Of a DNA stretch of 9,379 bases, positions 1 through 5,403 are shown in pieces. The translations under genes and the position numbers were made by a program. The notes beneath the pieces are model-generated. The model made no database searches, was not told the DNA's origin, and was given only the letters and a program-made list of their open reading frames with translations. The DNA is from Sphingomonadaceae bacterium. GTDB taxonomy: Bacteria; Pseudomonadota; Alphaproteobacteria; Sphingomonadales; Sphingomonadaceae. Every line of letters starts with the position of its first letter. Position 1 is the stretch's first letter. Location: assembly GCA_023384025.1 (NCBI GenBank), contig JAHDXX010000118.1, positions 1-9,379 on the forward strand. Direction: 5' to 3'.

Positions 1-60
1 CACCCCCCCGTGTGGGGGGGGGGTGGCCGGGGGCGGGGGTTCGGGGGGGGGCGCCGCCCG
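1..60. other. G-rich low-complexity stretch, possible G-quadruplex or contig-edge artefact
   Basis: The plus strand carries four guanine runs of 10, 5, 5 and 9 bases (14-23, 29-33, 35-39, 43-51) separated by short loops, which formally satisfies a G-quadruplex motif. A run of seven C precedes them at 3-9. Base use here is unlike anything else in the window. No coding signal is credible; a short open frame through it translates to Gly/Arg low complexity. It may be a real structured spacer downstream of divK or poor-quality sequence at a contig edge. I cannot tell which from sequence alone. Confidence 0.5.
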
Positions 61-74
61 GTCGAGAGGGCACT

Positions 75-122
75 GCCCCCTCCGACCCGCCTGCGGCGGC
101 CCACCTCCCCCACAGGGGGAGG
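75..122 (-). repeat. REP-like palindromic intergenic repeat, copy 1
   Basis: This is a compact double-hairpin element 31 bases downstream of the divK stop codon. Read on the plus strand it has CCGCC-TGC-GGCGG (87-99) and a perfect 8-bp stem CCTCCCCC-ACA-GGGGGAGG (104-122). Read on the minus strand, the order is a pyrimidine/purine palindrome, a GC-rich hairpin with a CAGGCG core, then a GGAGGG tail. The same order is found at 9329-9379, so the two look like diverged copies of one family. No T-tract follows the stems on either strand, so it does not look like a classical intrinsic terminator, although it could still protect the divK mRNA 3' end. Confidence 0.6.
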
Positions 123-152
123 ATTTGGGGCTAGAGCCAACTGCAACTTTCT

Positions 153-518
153 TCAGTCGAGCAGCCGCTTGACCGCTGCCAGGAACGGCCCGATCGACAC
201 CGGCTTCGACAGGTAGTCGGCAGCGCCCGCTTCGCGGATGCGCTCTTCGTCGCCCTTGCCGGCATAGGCGGTGACCGCCAGCACCGGCACATCGGCCAGC
301 GCCTGGTCGCGCTTGATCGCGGCGATCAGGTCAAGCCCGGAAACGTTGGGCAGCTGGATATCCATCAGCACCAGGTCAGGCGCAAAGGCGCGCGCCGCAT
401 TCAGCACCAGATCACCGTCTGCCACCGGCTCGACCTCGAACCCGCCCGCTTTCAGCACGTCGCAGAACAGCTTGCGGTTGAGGTCGTTGTCCTCGACCAC
501 CAGGACTCGCTTGGCCAC
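153..518 (-). CDS. divK: Single-domain response regulator, DivK-type
   Basis: The 121-residue protein is a stand-alone CheY-like receiver with no output domain, the usual length of DivK. Key receiver residues are visible: acidic pocket E9-D10, phospho-acceptor D53 in LMDIQLP, T83 and K105 in the SKP motif. The stretch KGDEERIREAG after T83 is very close to Caulobacter DivK. In Caulobacter, DivK is phosphorylated by DivJ, dephosphorylated by PleC, and acts through DivL/CckA to lower CtrA activity; the same role is inferred here. The start is GTG at 518-516, preceded by a GAGGA ribosome-binding site. It is divergent from the DUF3572 operon, with a 58-bp shared intergenic region, and pleD is not seen beside it in this window. 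Another small CheY-like regulator is possible, but DivK is the best match. Confidence 0.88.
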   Translation of the reverse strand: MAKRVLVVEDNDLNRKLFCDVLKAGGFEVEPVADGDLVLNAARAFAPDLVLMDIQLPNVSGLDLIAAIKRDQALADVPVLAVTAYAGKGDEERIREAGAADYLSKPVSIGPFLAAVKRLLD

Positions 519-576
519 GCCGATTTCCTCGCTTGACGGTTCACAATTGCGCCGCCTGCTCTATGTACGCACGGGC

Positions 577-870
577 ATGATGTCAATCGCTGACAACAGG
601 GAATCACCCGCGCATGGCCCGGACGCTCCTGACACGGTCGCGCTCGGTGCGCTGGGCTGGATACTGACCGACCAGGACCGGGCCGACCGCCTGCTGTCGC
701 TCACGGGGCTTGATGCCGACACGCTGCGTGACCATCTGACGGAACGCACGACACTGGCCGCCGTGCTCGAATTCCTCGTCAACCACGAACCCGACCTTGT
801 CCTTGCCGCAGATGCGCTTGGCCGCACCCCGCAGGAACTGGTCGCCGCCCACAGGAGCCTTGCCCAATGA
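577..870 (+). CDS. DUF3572 family protein
   Basis: This small protein (97 residues from the first of two adjacent ATG codons, 577 and 580) is of unknown function. It looks like the DUF3572 family common in Alphaproteobacteria: an N-terminal variable segment, then a helical part with ALGWILTDQDRADRLLSLTG at about residues 25-44 and VLEFLVNHEPDL at about 63-74. It is acidic, with no signal peptide or membrane segment. The ribosome-binding site is weak, and the frame is open further upstream, but those extra codons overlap divK and do not look family-like. It heads the operon, and its stop overlaps the next start (ATGA at 867-870), which implies translational coupling to the HAD gene. Family recognised with fair confidence; function unknown. 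Confidence 0.75.
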   Translation: MMSIADNRESPAHGPDAPDTVALGALGWILTDQDRADRLLSLTGLDADTLRDHLTERTTLAAVLEFLVNHEPDLVLAADALGRTPQELVAAHRSLAQ

Positions 871-1502
871 GCCGTCCTCTCGTCATTTCCGATTGCGACG
901 AGGTGCTGCTCTACATGGTCGCGCCGTTTCGCGACTGGCTGGCGGAAAGCCAGGGAGTGACCTTCCGCATGGAAGGCAACAATTTCGCCAATGCCATGCG
1001 CTGGACCGAGACCGGCGAAGCGGTTGGCGAGAAGGACATCTGGCGCCTGCTCGGCGGGTTCTTCGACACGCAGATGCACACCCAGATGCCGATCGACGGG
1101 GCGATCAAGGGCATCAACACGCTGGCAGAACATGCCGACGTGGTGATCCTGACCAACCTGACCGACGAACGCCAGCAGCATCGCGCCGAGCAATTGGCCG
1201 CTCATGGCATCCACGCCCGGGTGTTCACCAACCAGGGGCCGAAGGGTCCGGCGCTGGCTTCGATCGTTGCGGAATACGCGCCCTCGCGCACGCTGTTCAT
1301 CGATGACCTGCCGCAGCACCATCACTCGGTTTCGGTCACCGTGCCGCAGGTCCGCCGCCTGCACCTGTGTGGCGAGCCGATGCTCGCTCCGCTGATCGAC
1401 TGCGCCCACGAACAGGGCCACGCCCATGCCCGGATCGACTGCTGGCACCAGGCGCTGCCCTGGCTGCTCGACCAGCTCCACAACGAAGAGGAACCCGCAT
1501 GA
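867..1502 (+). CDS. HAD-superfamily hydrolase
   Basis: The 211-residue cytoplasmic protein has all four HAD motifs. Motif I is D9-C-D11-E-V, with D9 as likely nucleophile and D11 as general acid/base. Motif II is T96 in ILTNLT, motif III is K126 in GPKGPA, and motif IV is D146-D147 in FIDDLP. The HAD fold hydrolyses phosphate esters through an aspartyl-phosphate intermediate with Mg2+. Residues 15-80 form the cap region, so the substrate cannot be predicted. The C-terminus is His/Glu-rich. An AGGAG at 853-857 precedes the ATG, which overlaps the previous stop by 4 bases; its own stop overlaps the RidA start in the same way. Phosphatase chemistry is well supported; the physiological role is unknown. 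Confidence 0.85.
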   Translation: MSRPLVISDCDEVLLYMVAPFRDWLAESQGVTFRMEGNNFANAMRWTETGEAVGEKDIWRLLGGFFDTQMHTQMPIDGAIKGINTLAEHADVVILTNLTDERQQHRAEQLAAHGIHARVFTNQGPKGPALASIVAEYAPSRTLFIDDLPQHHHSVSVTVPQVRRLHLCGEPMLAPLIDCAHEQGHAHARIDCWHQALPWLLDQLHNEEEPA

Positions 1503-1957
1503 CCATCGCCGCACGCCTCGCCGAACTCGGCATCGAACTGCCCAAGGCCGCTGCCCCGGTGGCGAGCTATGTCCCGGTGGTGGAGCAGGGCGGCATGATC
1601 TATGTTTCGGGCCAATTGCCGTTCGGCGATGGCGCGCTTGTGACCGGGCGGCTGGGCGAAGATGTATCGCTGGAACAGGGCGCTGCTGCCGCCCGCGCCT
1701 GCGGCCTGATGATCCTCGCCCAGCTTGACGCGGCTGGCGTGCTGGAGCGGGTCGAACGGGTGGTGAAGCTCGGCGCATTCATCAGCTCGACCGCTGATTT
1801 CACCGACCAGCCCAAGGTCGCCAATGGTGCATCCGACCTGATGTCCGCAGTATTCGGCGAGGCCGGCAAGCACGCCCGCAGCGCGGTCGGGGTCCCGGTC
1901 CTGCCGCTCGGCGCCGCGGTGGAAGTGGACGCGATCCTTGCTGTTCGGCCTGCTTGA
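1499..1957 (+). CDS. RidA/YjgF-family protein (imine deaminase-like)
   Basis: This protein (152 residues) belongs to the RidA (YjgF/YER057c/UK114) family, whose best-known members hydrolyse reactive enamine/imine intermediates released by PLP enzymes. Visible marks are YVSGQLPF at 35-42, and HARSAVGVPVLPLGAAVEVD at 125-144, with conserved R127, the arginine that binds the substrate carboxylate in active RidA proteins, and E142. It is longer than classical RidA (about 128 residues) and resembles the YjgF-like subgroup with an N-terminal extension, where deaminase activity is less established. An AGAGGAA lies just before the ATG, which overlaps the HAD stop (1499-1502). The extra 3' end overlaps the following phosphodiesterase gene by 20 bp. 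The family is secure; the exact activity is not. Confidence 0.88.
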   Translation: MTIAARLAELGIELPKAAAPVASYVPVVEQGGMIYVSGQLPFGDGALVTGRLGEDVSLEQGAAAARACGLMILAQLDAAGVLERVERVVKLGAFISSTADFTDQPKVANGASDLMSAVFGEAGKHARSAVGVPVLPLGAAVEVDAILAVRPA

Positions 1958-2702
1958 CGGCTGGCGCGCTCCGGCCCCCGCGCCGGACAAGGTCGCCTGG
2001 CTCAGCCAGCAGGACTATGCCCACCGCGGGTTACACGGCCCCGGCGTGGCAGAAAACTCGCCGAGCGCGTTCGACCTCGCCATCGTCGCCGGGGTCGGGA
2101 TCGAATGCGACATCCAGCGCAGCGCCGACAACCGGGCGATGGTGTTCCATGACTGGGACCTGGCGCGGCTGACCGGCGCAGAGGGGCGGACCGACGGCAG
2201 GACCGCCGCCGAGTTGGGCGAACTGGCGCTGCTCGGAACGCAGGACAAGGTGCCGACTCTGGCGCAGGTGCTGCAACAGATTGGTGGACGGGCGCCACTG
2301 CTGATCGAGGTCAAGTCGAAATCCGACCGACGCATTGGTCCCTCCTGCCTCGCCGTGCGGCGGGAGCTTGATGGCTATACTGGCCCCCATGCGGTGATGA
2401 GCTTTGATCCGCGGGTCGCACGCTGGTTCGCGACCCATTCGCCCCGGACCGTTCGCGGGCTGGTGGTGACCGAAGAGGGCAAGAAGGGCTGGCGCGGAGC
2501 GTGGGAGCGCCACTCTGCCCTGTGGCACGCGCGGCCGCACTTCCTCGCCTACGATGTGCGCGACCTGCCGAGCGCCTTTGCCGCTGCCCAGCGCAAGCGC
2601 GGGCTGCCAGTGCTGGCGTGGACCGTGCGCTCACCGGAGCTTCGCGCCGTGGCGGCCGAGCATGCCGACCGGCCGATTGCCGAGGATGCGGGGTTTGCGT
2701 GA
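1938..2702 (+). CDS. Glycerophosphodiester phosphodiesterase family protein
   Basis: The 254-residue protein is a GDPD-type TIM barrel, which hydrolyses glycerophosphodiesters to sn-glycerol 3-phosphate plus an alcohol. Family marks, numbered from the chosen start, are H29-R30-G31 (first catalytic His), E39-N40, metal ligands E56 and D58 in IECDIQRS, second catalytic His H71 in VFHDWDL, and E124-V-K126 in LLIEVKS. AWTV at 227-230 is the usual late strand. No signal peptide is visible, so it is probably cytoplasmic. No ATG lies near the conserved N-terminus; the best start is TTG at 1938, 20 bp inside the RidA gene, and nearby CTG codons are alternatives. The next gene begins at an overlapping GTGA. 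The family call is strong; substrate and exact start are not settled. Confidence 0.85.
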   Translation: MLFGLLDGWRAPAPAPDKVAWLSQQDYAHRGLHGPGVAENSPSAFDLAIVAGVGIECDIQRSADNRAMVFHDWDLARLTGAEGRTDGRTAAELGELALLGTQDKVPTLAQVLQQIGGRAPLLIEVKSKSDRRIGPSCLAVRRELDGYTGPHAVMSFDPRVARWFATHSPRTVRGLVVTEEGKKGWRGAWERHSALWHARPHFLAYDVRDLPSAFAAAQRKRGLPVLAWTVRSPELRAVAAEHADRPIAEDAGFA

Positions 2703-3835
2703 GTGATGCCGGGCTGAGAGGCCGGATCGCCGGTTCGGTAGGTGAAATCCCGGCAGCTGCGTGGGACCGGCTCGCTGGAACTGCCAATCCGTTTGTCAGC
2801 CATGCCTTCCTGACCGCGCTGGAAGATTCCGGCAGCGTCGGGCCGGGCACCGGCTGGCAGCCTTCCCCGATCCTGCTCGAGGATGCGGAAGGAACGCTGC
2901 TCGGTGTCATGCCGAGCTATGCCAAGGGGCATAGCCGGGGCGAATACGTGTTCGACCATGCCTGGGCCGATGCCTGGCAGCGCGCGGGCGGGCGCTATTA
3001 TCCCAAGCTGCAGATAGCTGCGCCGTTTACTCCGGCGACCGGGCCGCGCCTGTTGCTGGCGGACCCGGCGCTGGCTGTGCCGCTGCTCTCGGTGGCGGAG
3101 CAGGTCTGTGCCAGCAACGGGTTCTCTTCGGCCCATGCGACCTTCATCGAGCCGGATCAGCTCGACCTGTTCGAGCAGGCTGGGTGGTTGCTGCGCAGCG
3201 ATATCCAGTTTCACTGGCACAACCGCGGTTTTGGCAGCTTCGACGATTTCCTCGCCTCGCTGTCAGCCCGCAAGCGCAAGGCGATCCGCAAGGAACGCGA
3301 CGGGGCGCAGGCTGCGGTGACGATCCGCCGCCTGACCGGCGGCGAGATCAGGCCCGAACACTGGGATGCGTTCTGGTTGTTCTACCAGGATACCGGCGCG
3401 CGCAAGTGGGGCACCCCCTACCTGACCCGGGAAGCGTTCGACCTGTTCGGGGAAAGGATGGCGGACAGCTTGTTGCTGGTACTCGCCTTCGACGGGGGCG
3501 AGGCGATTGCCGGAGCGCTCAATTTCATCGGCGAGGATGCACTCTACGGGCGCTACTGGGGGGCAACGCGCGAGGTGCGGTTCCTCCATTTCGAGCTGTG
3601 CTACTATAAGGCGATCGAAGCGGCGATCGAGCGCGGCCTCGCACGGGTCGAGGCGGGGGCACAGGGCGGGCACAAACTCGCCCGAGGCTATGAGCCGGTC
3701 ACCACCTGGTCGGCGCACTGGATCGCCGATCCCGGGTTTCGTGCGGCGGTGGCCGAATTTCTCGACCGGGAGCGTACCGGGGTAGCGCAGGATCAGGCCT
3801 GGCTGACCGGACGGCTGCCGTTCCGCAAAGGCTGA
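2699..3835 (+). CDS. FemAB-like / GNAT-family acyltransferase (COG3146-type)
   Basis: The protein has 378 residues counted from GTG at 2699, which overlaps the preceding TGA. It resembles the FemAB-like GNAT proteins (peptidoglycan biosynthesis/recognition type) frequent in Alphaproteobacteria. Recognisable segments are NPFVSHAFLTALE at 30-42, GEYVFDHAWADAWQRAGG at 81-98, YYPKLQIAAPFTPATGPRLL at 100-119, the basic ARKRKAIRKER at 190-200, and GAQGGHKLARGYEP at 320-333, close to the family's most conserved C-terminal block. It has no signal peptide or membrane segment. Acyl-CoA- or aminoacyl-tRNA-dependent transfer to an amine is the expected chemistry, but the substrate is unknown. The frame is open well upstream, but that region overlaps the phosphodiesterase gene in another frame and is not family-like. 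It is the last gene of the operon. Confidence 0.8.
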   Translation: MSDAGLRGRIAGSVGEIPAAAWDRLAGTANPFVSHAFLTALEDSGSVGPGTGWQPSPILLEDAEGTLLGVMPSYAKGHSRGEYVFDHAWADAWQRAGGRYYPKLQIAAPFTPATGPRLLLADPALAVPLLSVAEQVCASNGFSSAHATFIEPDQLDLFEQAGWLLRSDIQFHWHNRGFGSFDDFLASLSARKRKAIRKERDGAQAAVTIRRLTGGEIRPEHWDAFWLFYQDTGARKWGTPYLTREAFDLFGERMADSLLLVLAFDGGEAIAGALNFIGEDALYGRYWGATREVRFLHFELCYYKAIEAAIERGLARVEAGAQGGHKLARGYEPVTTWSAHWIADPGFRAAVAEFLDRERTGVAQDQAWLTGRLPFRKG

Positions 3836-4165
3836 TCAGGCAGCGCGGCGGGAACCTTCTGCCAGCCACTGGCGGGCGCGGCGCTGGGCCTCGGCGATTT
3901 CGCGTGCGGTCATTTCGTCGGCCACATCGGCCCGGCACCAGGCAGCTTCCTCGTGTCCGCCCAGTGCAGCGAGATTGAACCACTTGTGCGCTTCGACCAG
4001 ATCGCACGGCGCGCCATGGCTGCCGGTCGAAAAGGCGACCCCGAGGTCGTAATAGGCAGCTGCGTCACCTTGCGCGGCGGCGGCGAGGCAGGTGGCGACC
4101 AGCAGGTCGGCAGCGGCGGTATCAGCCGGTTCGGCAGCGCCTCCATTGATCGGTGTCAGGTCCAT
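3836..4165 (-). CDS. Small Sel1-like repeat protein
   Basis: The 109-residue protein has about one and a half Sel1-type (TPR-like) repeats. AAYYDLGVAFSTG at 36-48, followed by DLVEAHKWFNLAALGGHEEA at 55-74, matches the helix-turn-helix pattern ending in the typical A-x-x-G-x-x-x-A. The rest is Ala-rich helix, and no signal peptide is visible. Such proteins are usually protein-interaction scaffolds; nothing here names a partner. The start is ATG at 4165-4163, with a GGGGGAA ribosome-binding site on the minus strand. The stop codon complement (3836-3838) directly abuts the stop of the convergent acyltransferase gene, leaving no room for a separate terminator. The gene shares a 228-bp divergent upstream region with dksA. 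Confidence 0.72.
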   Translation of the reverse strand: MDLTPINGGAAEPADTAAADLLVATCLAAAAQGDAAAYYDLGVAFSTGSHGAPCDLVEAHKWFNLAALGGHEEAAWCRADVADEMTAREIAEAQRRARQWLAEGSRRAA

Positions 4166-4234
4166 TTGAGCATTCCCCCATCTGTTTTCGGGGCCGGTCC
4201 CGGCCTCGCACAGACAGTGTTCACCCGAACATGG

Positions 4235-4250
4235 TCAACAAATGGTTAAC
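4235..4250. promoter_or_regulatory. Candidate CtrA-binding box between Sel1-like gene and dksA
   Basis: TCAA (4235-4238), a 7-base spacer and TTAAC (4246-4250) match the alphaproteobacterial CtrA consensus TTAA-N7-TTAAC with one mismatch in the first half-site. It lies about 70 bp upstream of the Sel1-like start codon and about 145 bp upstream of the dksA start. It could serve either gene; the minus-strand TTGACC at 4238-4233 could double as a -35 for the Sel1-like gene, though no good -10 follows. The site matches in form only, with no experimental support. Confidence 0.4.
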
Positions 4251-4272
4251 GCCCAGGTGGCGCGATAGCGCC

Positions 4273-4301
4273 TTGTGCCGCTAAGGGCCTGCCCCTATAG
4301 G
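4273..4301 (+). promoter_or_regulatory. Candidate sigma-70-type promoter for dksA
   Basis: TTGTGC (4273-4278) and TATAGG (4296-4301) are separated by 17 bases and resemble a housekeeping promoter (3 of 6 and 4 of 6 consensus positions). The bases just after the -10 are GC-rich (CGCGGCC), a discriminator type typical of promoters repressed by ppGpp/DksA. Transcription would begin near 4308 and give an untranslated leader of about 85 bases. A small hairpin GGCGC-GATA-GCGCC (4259-4272) sits directly upstream. Assigned by eye only. Confidence 0.35.
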
Positions 4302-4322
4302 CGCGGCCAACGGGCGACCGGG

Positions 4323-4345
4323 TGCCGCCGGAAACATCCGGGGCA
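4323..4345 (+). other. Hairpin in the dksA leader
   Basis: TGCC-G-CCGGA-AACA-TCCGG-GGCA folds into a 9-bp stem with one bulged G (4327) and a 4-base loop (4333-4336). It lies in the predicted 5' untranslated region of dksA, 48 bases before the ATG and clear of the ribosome-binding site. It could affect mRNA stability or bind a regulator; no known riboswitch class is recognised. No T-run follows, so it is not an attenuator terminator. Confidence 0.4.
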
Positions 4346-4393
4346 GCAGGGCTTGCGAGCCTGTGCAACTGTCGTTTGACTGAGAGGACCGTT

Positions 4394-4852
4394 ATGCCGA
4401 GTGCCCCTTCCGGTGACTTGGATATTCTTGAGAAAGCCAAGAAGTCGCTCGATCCTGACTATGTTCCGGGGGACGACGAGAGCTACATGAACGCGCGTCA
4501 GCTGGATTATTTCCGGGCGCTCCTGCTGGAATGGAAGAAGTCGATCCGCGAAGCAGCGGACGTCACCCTGCAATCGCTGCAGGACGGCCCGATTCGCGAG
4601 CCTGACCTCAACGACCGCGCTTCCAGCGAGACCGACTGGGGGATCGAACTGCGAACCCGTGACCGCCAGCGCAAGCTGATCGCCAAGATCGATTCCGCCC
4701 TGCGCCGGATCGAAGCCGGTGAATACGGCTATTGCGAAGTGACCGGTGATCCGATCGGGCTCCGCCGGCTGATCGCCCGCCCGGTCGCAACCATGACCGT
4801 CGAAGCGCAGGAAGCCCACGAGCGGCGCGAAAAGGTCTCGCGCGACGACTGA
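4394..4852 (+). CDS. dksA: RNA polymerase-binding transcription factor DksA
   Basis: The 152-residue DksA inserts its coiled coil into the RNA polymerase secondary channel and works with ppGpp to reset transcription in the stringent response. The coiled coil spans about 33-110, with tip residues D71-x-x-D74-x-A76 in the same positions as in E. coli DksA. The globular domain keeps GYCEVTGDPIGLRRLIARP at 112-130. Only C114 of the four zinc-binding cysteines remains; the positions equivalent to C117, C135 and C138 are T117, T135 and A138. That pattern is usual in alphaproteobacterial DksA and implies a zinc-independent fold. Conserved E143-R144 in HERREK follows. The ATG at 4394 has a GAGAGGA site 6 bases upstream. 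The frame is open further upstream without a better start. Confidence 0.93.
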   Translation: MPSAPSGDLDILEKAKKSLDPDYVPGDDESYMNARQLDYFRALLLEWKKSIREAADVTLQSLQDGPIREPDLNDRASSETDWGIELRTRDRQRKLIAKIDSALRRIEAGEYGYCEVTGDPIGLRRLIARPVATMTVEAQEAHERREKVSRDD

Positions 4853-4886
4853 ACGCGACCATTTGCGCCCTTCATGGGGGCGAGGC

Positions 4887-4901
4887 TTAAACCTTCGTTA
4901 G
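4887..4901. promoter_or_regulatory. Candidate CtrA-binding box upstream of the PilZ gene
   Basis: TTAA (4887-4890), the 7-base spacer accttcg and TTAG (4898-4901) match TTAA-N7-TTAA at seven of eight positions. The box lies 76 bases upstream of the PilZ start codon and 34 bases after the dksA stop. A TGATAG at 4911-4916 could act as -10, with the first half-site at the -35, the usual arrangement in CtrA-activated promoters. This suggests that the PilZ gene has its own promoter and is not only read through from dksA. The call rests on motif form. Confidence 0.45.
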
Positions 4902-4918
4902 CCAATGCCGTGATAGTG

Positions 4919-4945
4919 CCTGGAGGTGCGCCAGATGGCGCCAGG
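4919..4945 (+). other. Hairpin in the PilZ gene leader
   Basis: CCTGG (4919-4923) pairs with CCAGG (4941-4945), and CGCC (4929-4932) pairs with GGCG (4937-4940) around an AGAT loop, leaving a 5-base bulge (4924-4928). The structure lies between the candidate CtrA-controlled promoter and the ribosome-binding site. No T-run follows it, so it is not a convincing dksA terminator. Its role is unknown. Confidence 0.3.
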
Positions 4946-4977
4946 GACCTTGAACACGGAAAGGAAGGCGCGCCACA

Positions 4978-5355
4978 ATGTCCGCCGTCGACACTCGCAA
5001 CATTTCCCGCGACAGCCTGTTTCTCATGGCAACCCTGCGTGCGGACGGGAGCGATGGCGAACAGAAGGTCAAGGTGCGCAATCTTTCCGCAGGCGGCATG
5101 ATGGTCGAAAGCGACCTGCGCCTTTCGCGCGGTGGCCGGATCTCGGTCGATCTGCGCAATATCGGCTGGGTTCAGGGAACTGTCGCCTGGGTTCAGGATA
5201 ACCGCTGCGGTATTGCTTTCGACGTGGAAGTCGATCCGAAGCTGGCCCGGGCCAGCGTCAACACCTCTGGTGACTTGTCGACGCCCCGCTTCGTGCGCCC
5301 GGCTTCGATTCTCCCGGCCACAGCGGGTGATCTGGCGCGGCTGCGCAAGATCTGA
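4978..5355 (+). CDS. PilZ-domain protein, candidate c-di-GMP receptor
   Basis: The 125-residue soluble protein is a single PilZ domain. Both c-di-GMP-binding motifs are visible: RxxxR as R7-N-I-S-R11 before the barrel, and N/DxSxxG as N35-L-S-A-G-G40. The beta-barrel strands follow, ending with WVQGTVAWVQDNRCGIAFDV at 64-83. A C-terminal tail of about 40 residues (86-125) is outside the domain and has no recognised motif. Such stand-alone PilZ proteins transmit c-di-GMP levels to motility, surface attachment or cell-cycle targets. The start ATG at 4978 has a strong GGAAAGGAAGG site about 10 bases upstream. The gene lies between dksA and a lipoprotein gene, with a CtrA-like box upstream. Binding is likely from the motifs but has not been shown here. 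Confidence 0.87.
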   Translation: MSAVDTRNISRDSLFLMATLRADGSDGEQKVKVRNLSAGGMMVESDLRLSRGGRISVDLRNIGWVQGTVAWVQDNRCGIAFDVEVDPKLARASVNTSGDLSTPRFVRPASILPATAGDLARLRKI

Positions 5356-5403
5356 ACTGCCAGCATTGAGTCGCTGACCGCGCGCCAATGTCCTGCTAGG
5401 AAC

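Noticed and set aside
104..122. 8-bp palindrome as the divK terminator
   Set aside because: On the minus strand the stem is followed by TGGGCC and not a T-run. It fits better as part of the REP-like repeat, though a role in mRNA 3' protection remains possible.
10..216. Short plus-strand open frame through the G-rich stretch
   Set aside because: It encodes Gly/Arg low complexity from the G-runs and then runs antisense into the 3' end of divK.
533..567. TTGACG with TATGTA as the promoter of the DUF3572 operon
   Set aside because: The spacer would be 23 bases, too long for a sigma-70-type promoter, and no -10-like sequence lies at 16-18 bases.
561..1778. A 405-codon open frame on the minus strand opposite the DUF3572, HAD and RidA genes
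   Set aside because: The composition is low-complexity Arg/Pro/Ser, no motif is seen, and it opposes three genes with clear family matches.
4219..4230. GTTC-N4-GAAC inverted repeat as a LexA/SOS box
   Set aside because: Alphaproteobacterial LexA recognises GTTC-N7-GTTC direct repeats, and the Gram-positive box is GAAC-N4-GTTC. The orientation here fits neither, and no SOS gene is adjacent.
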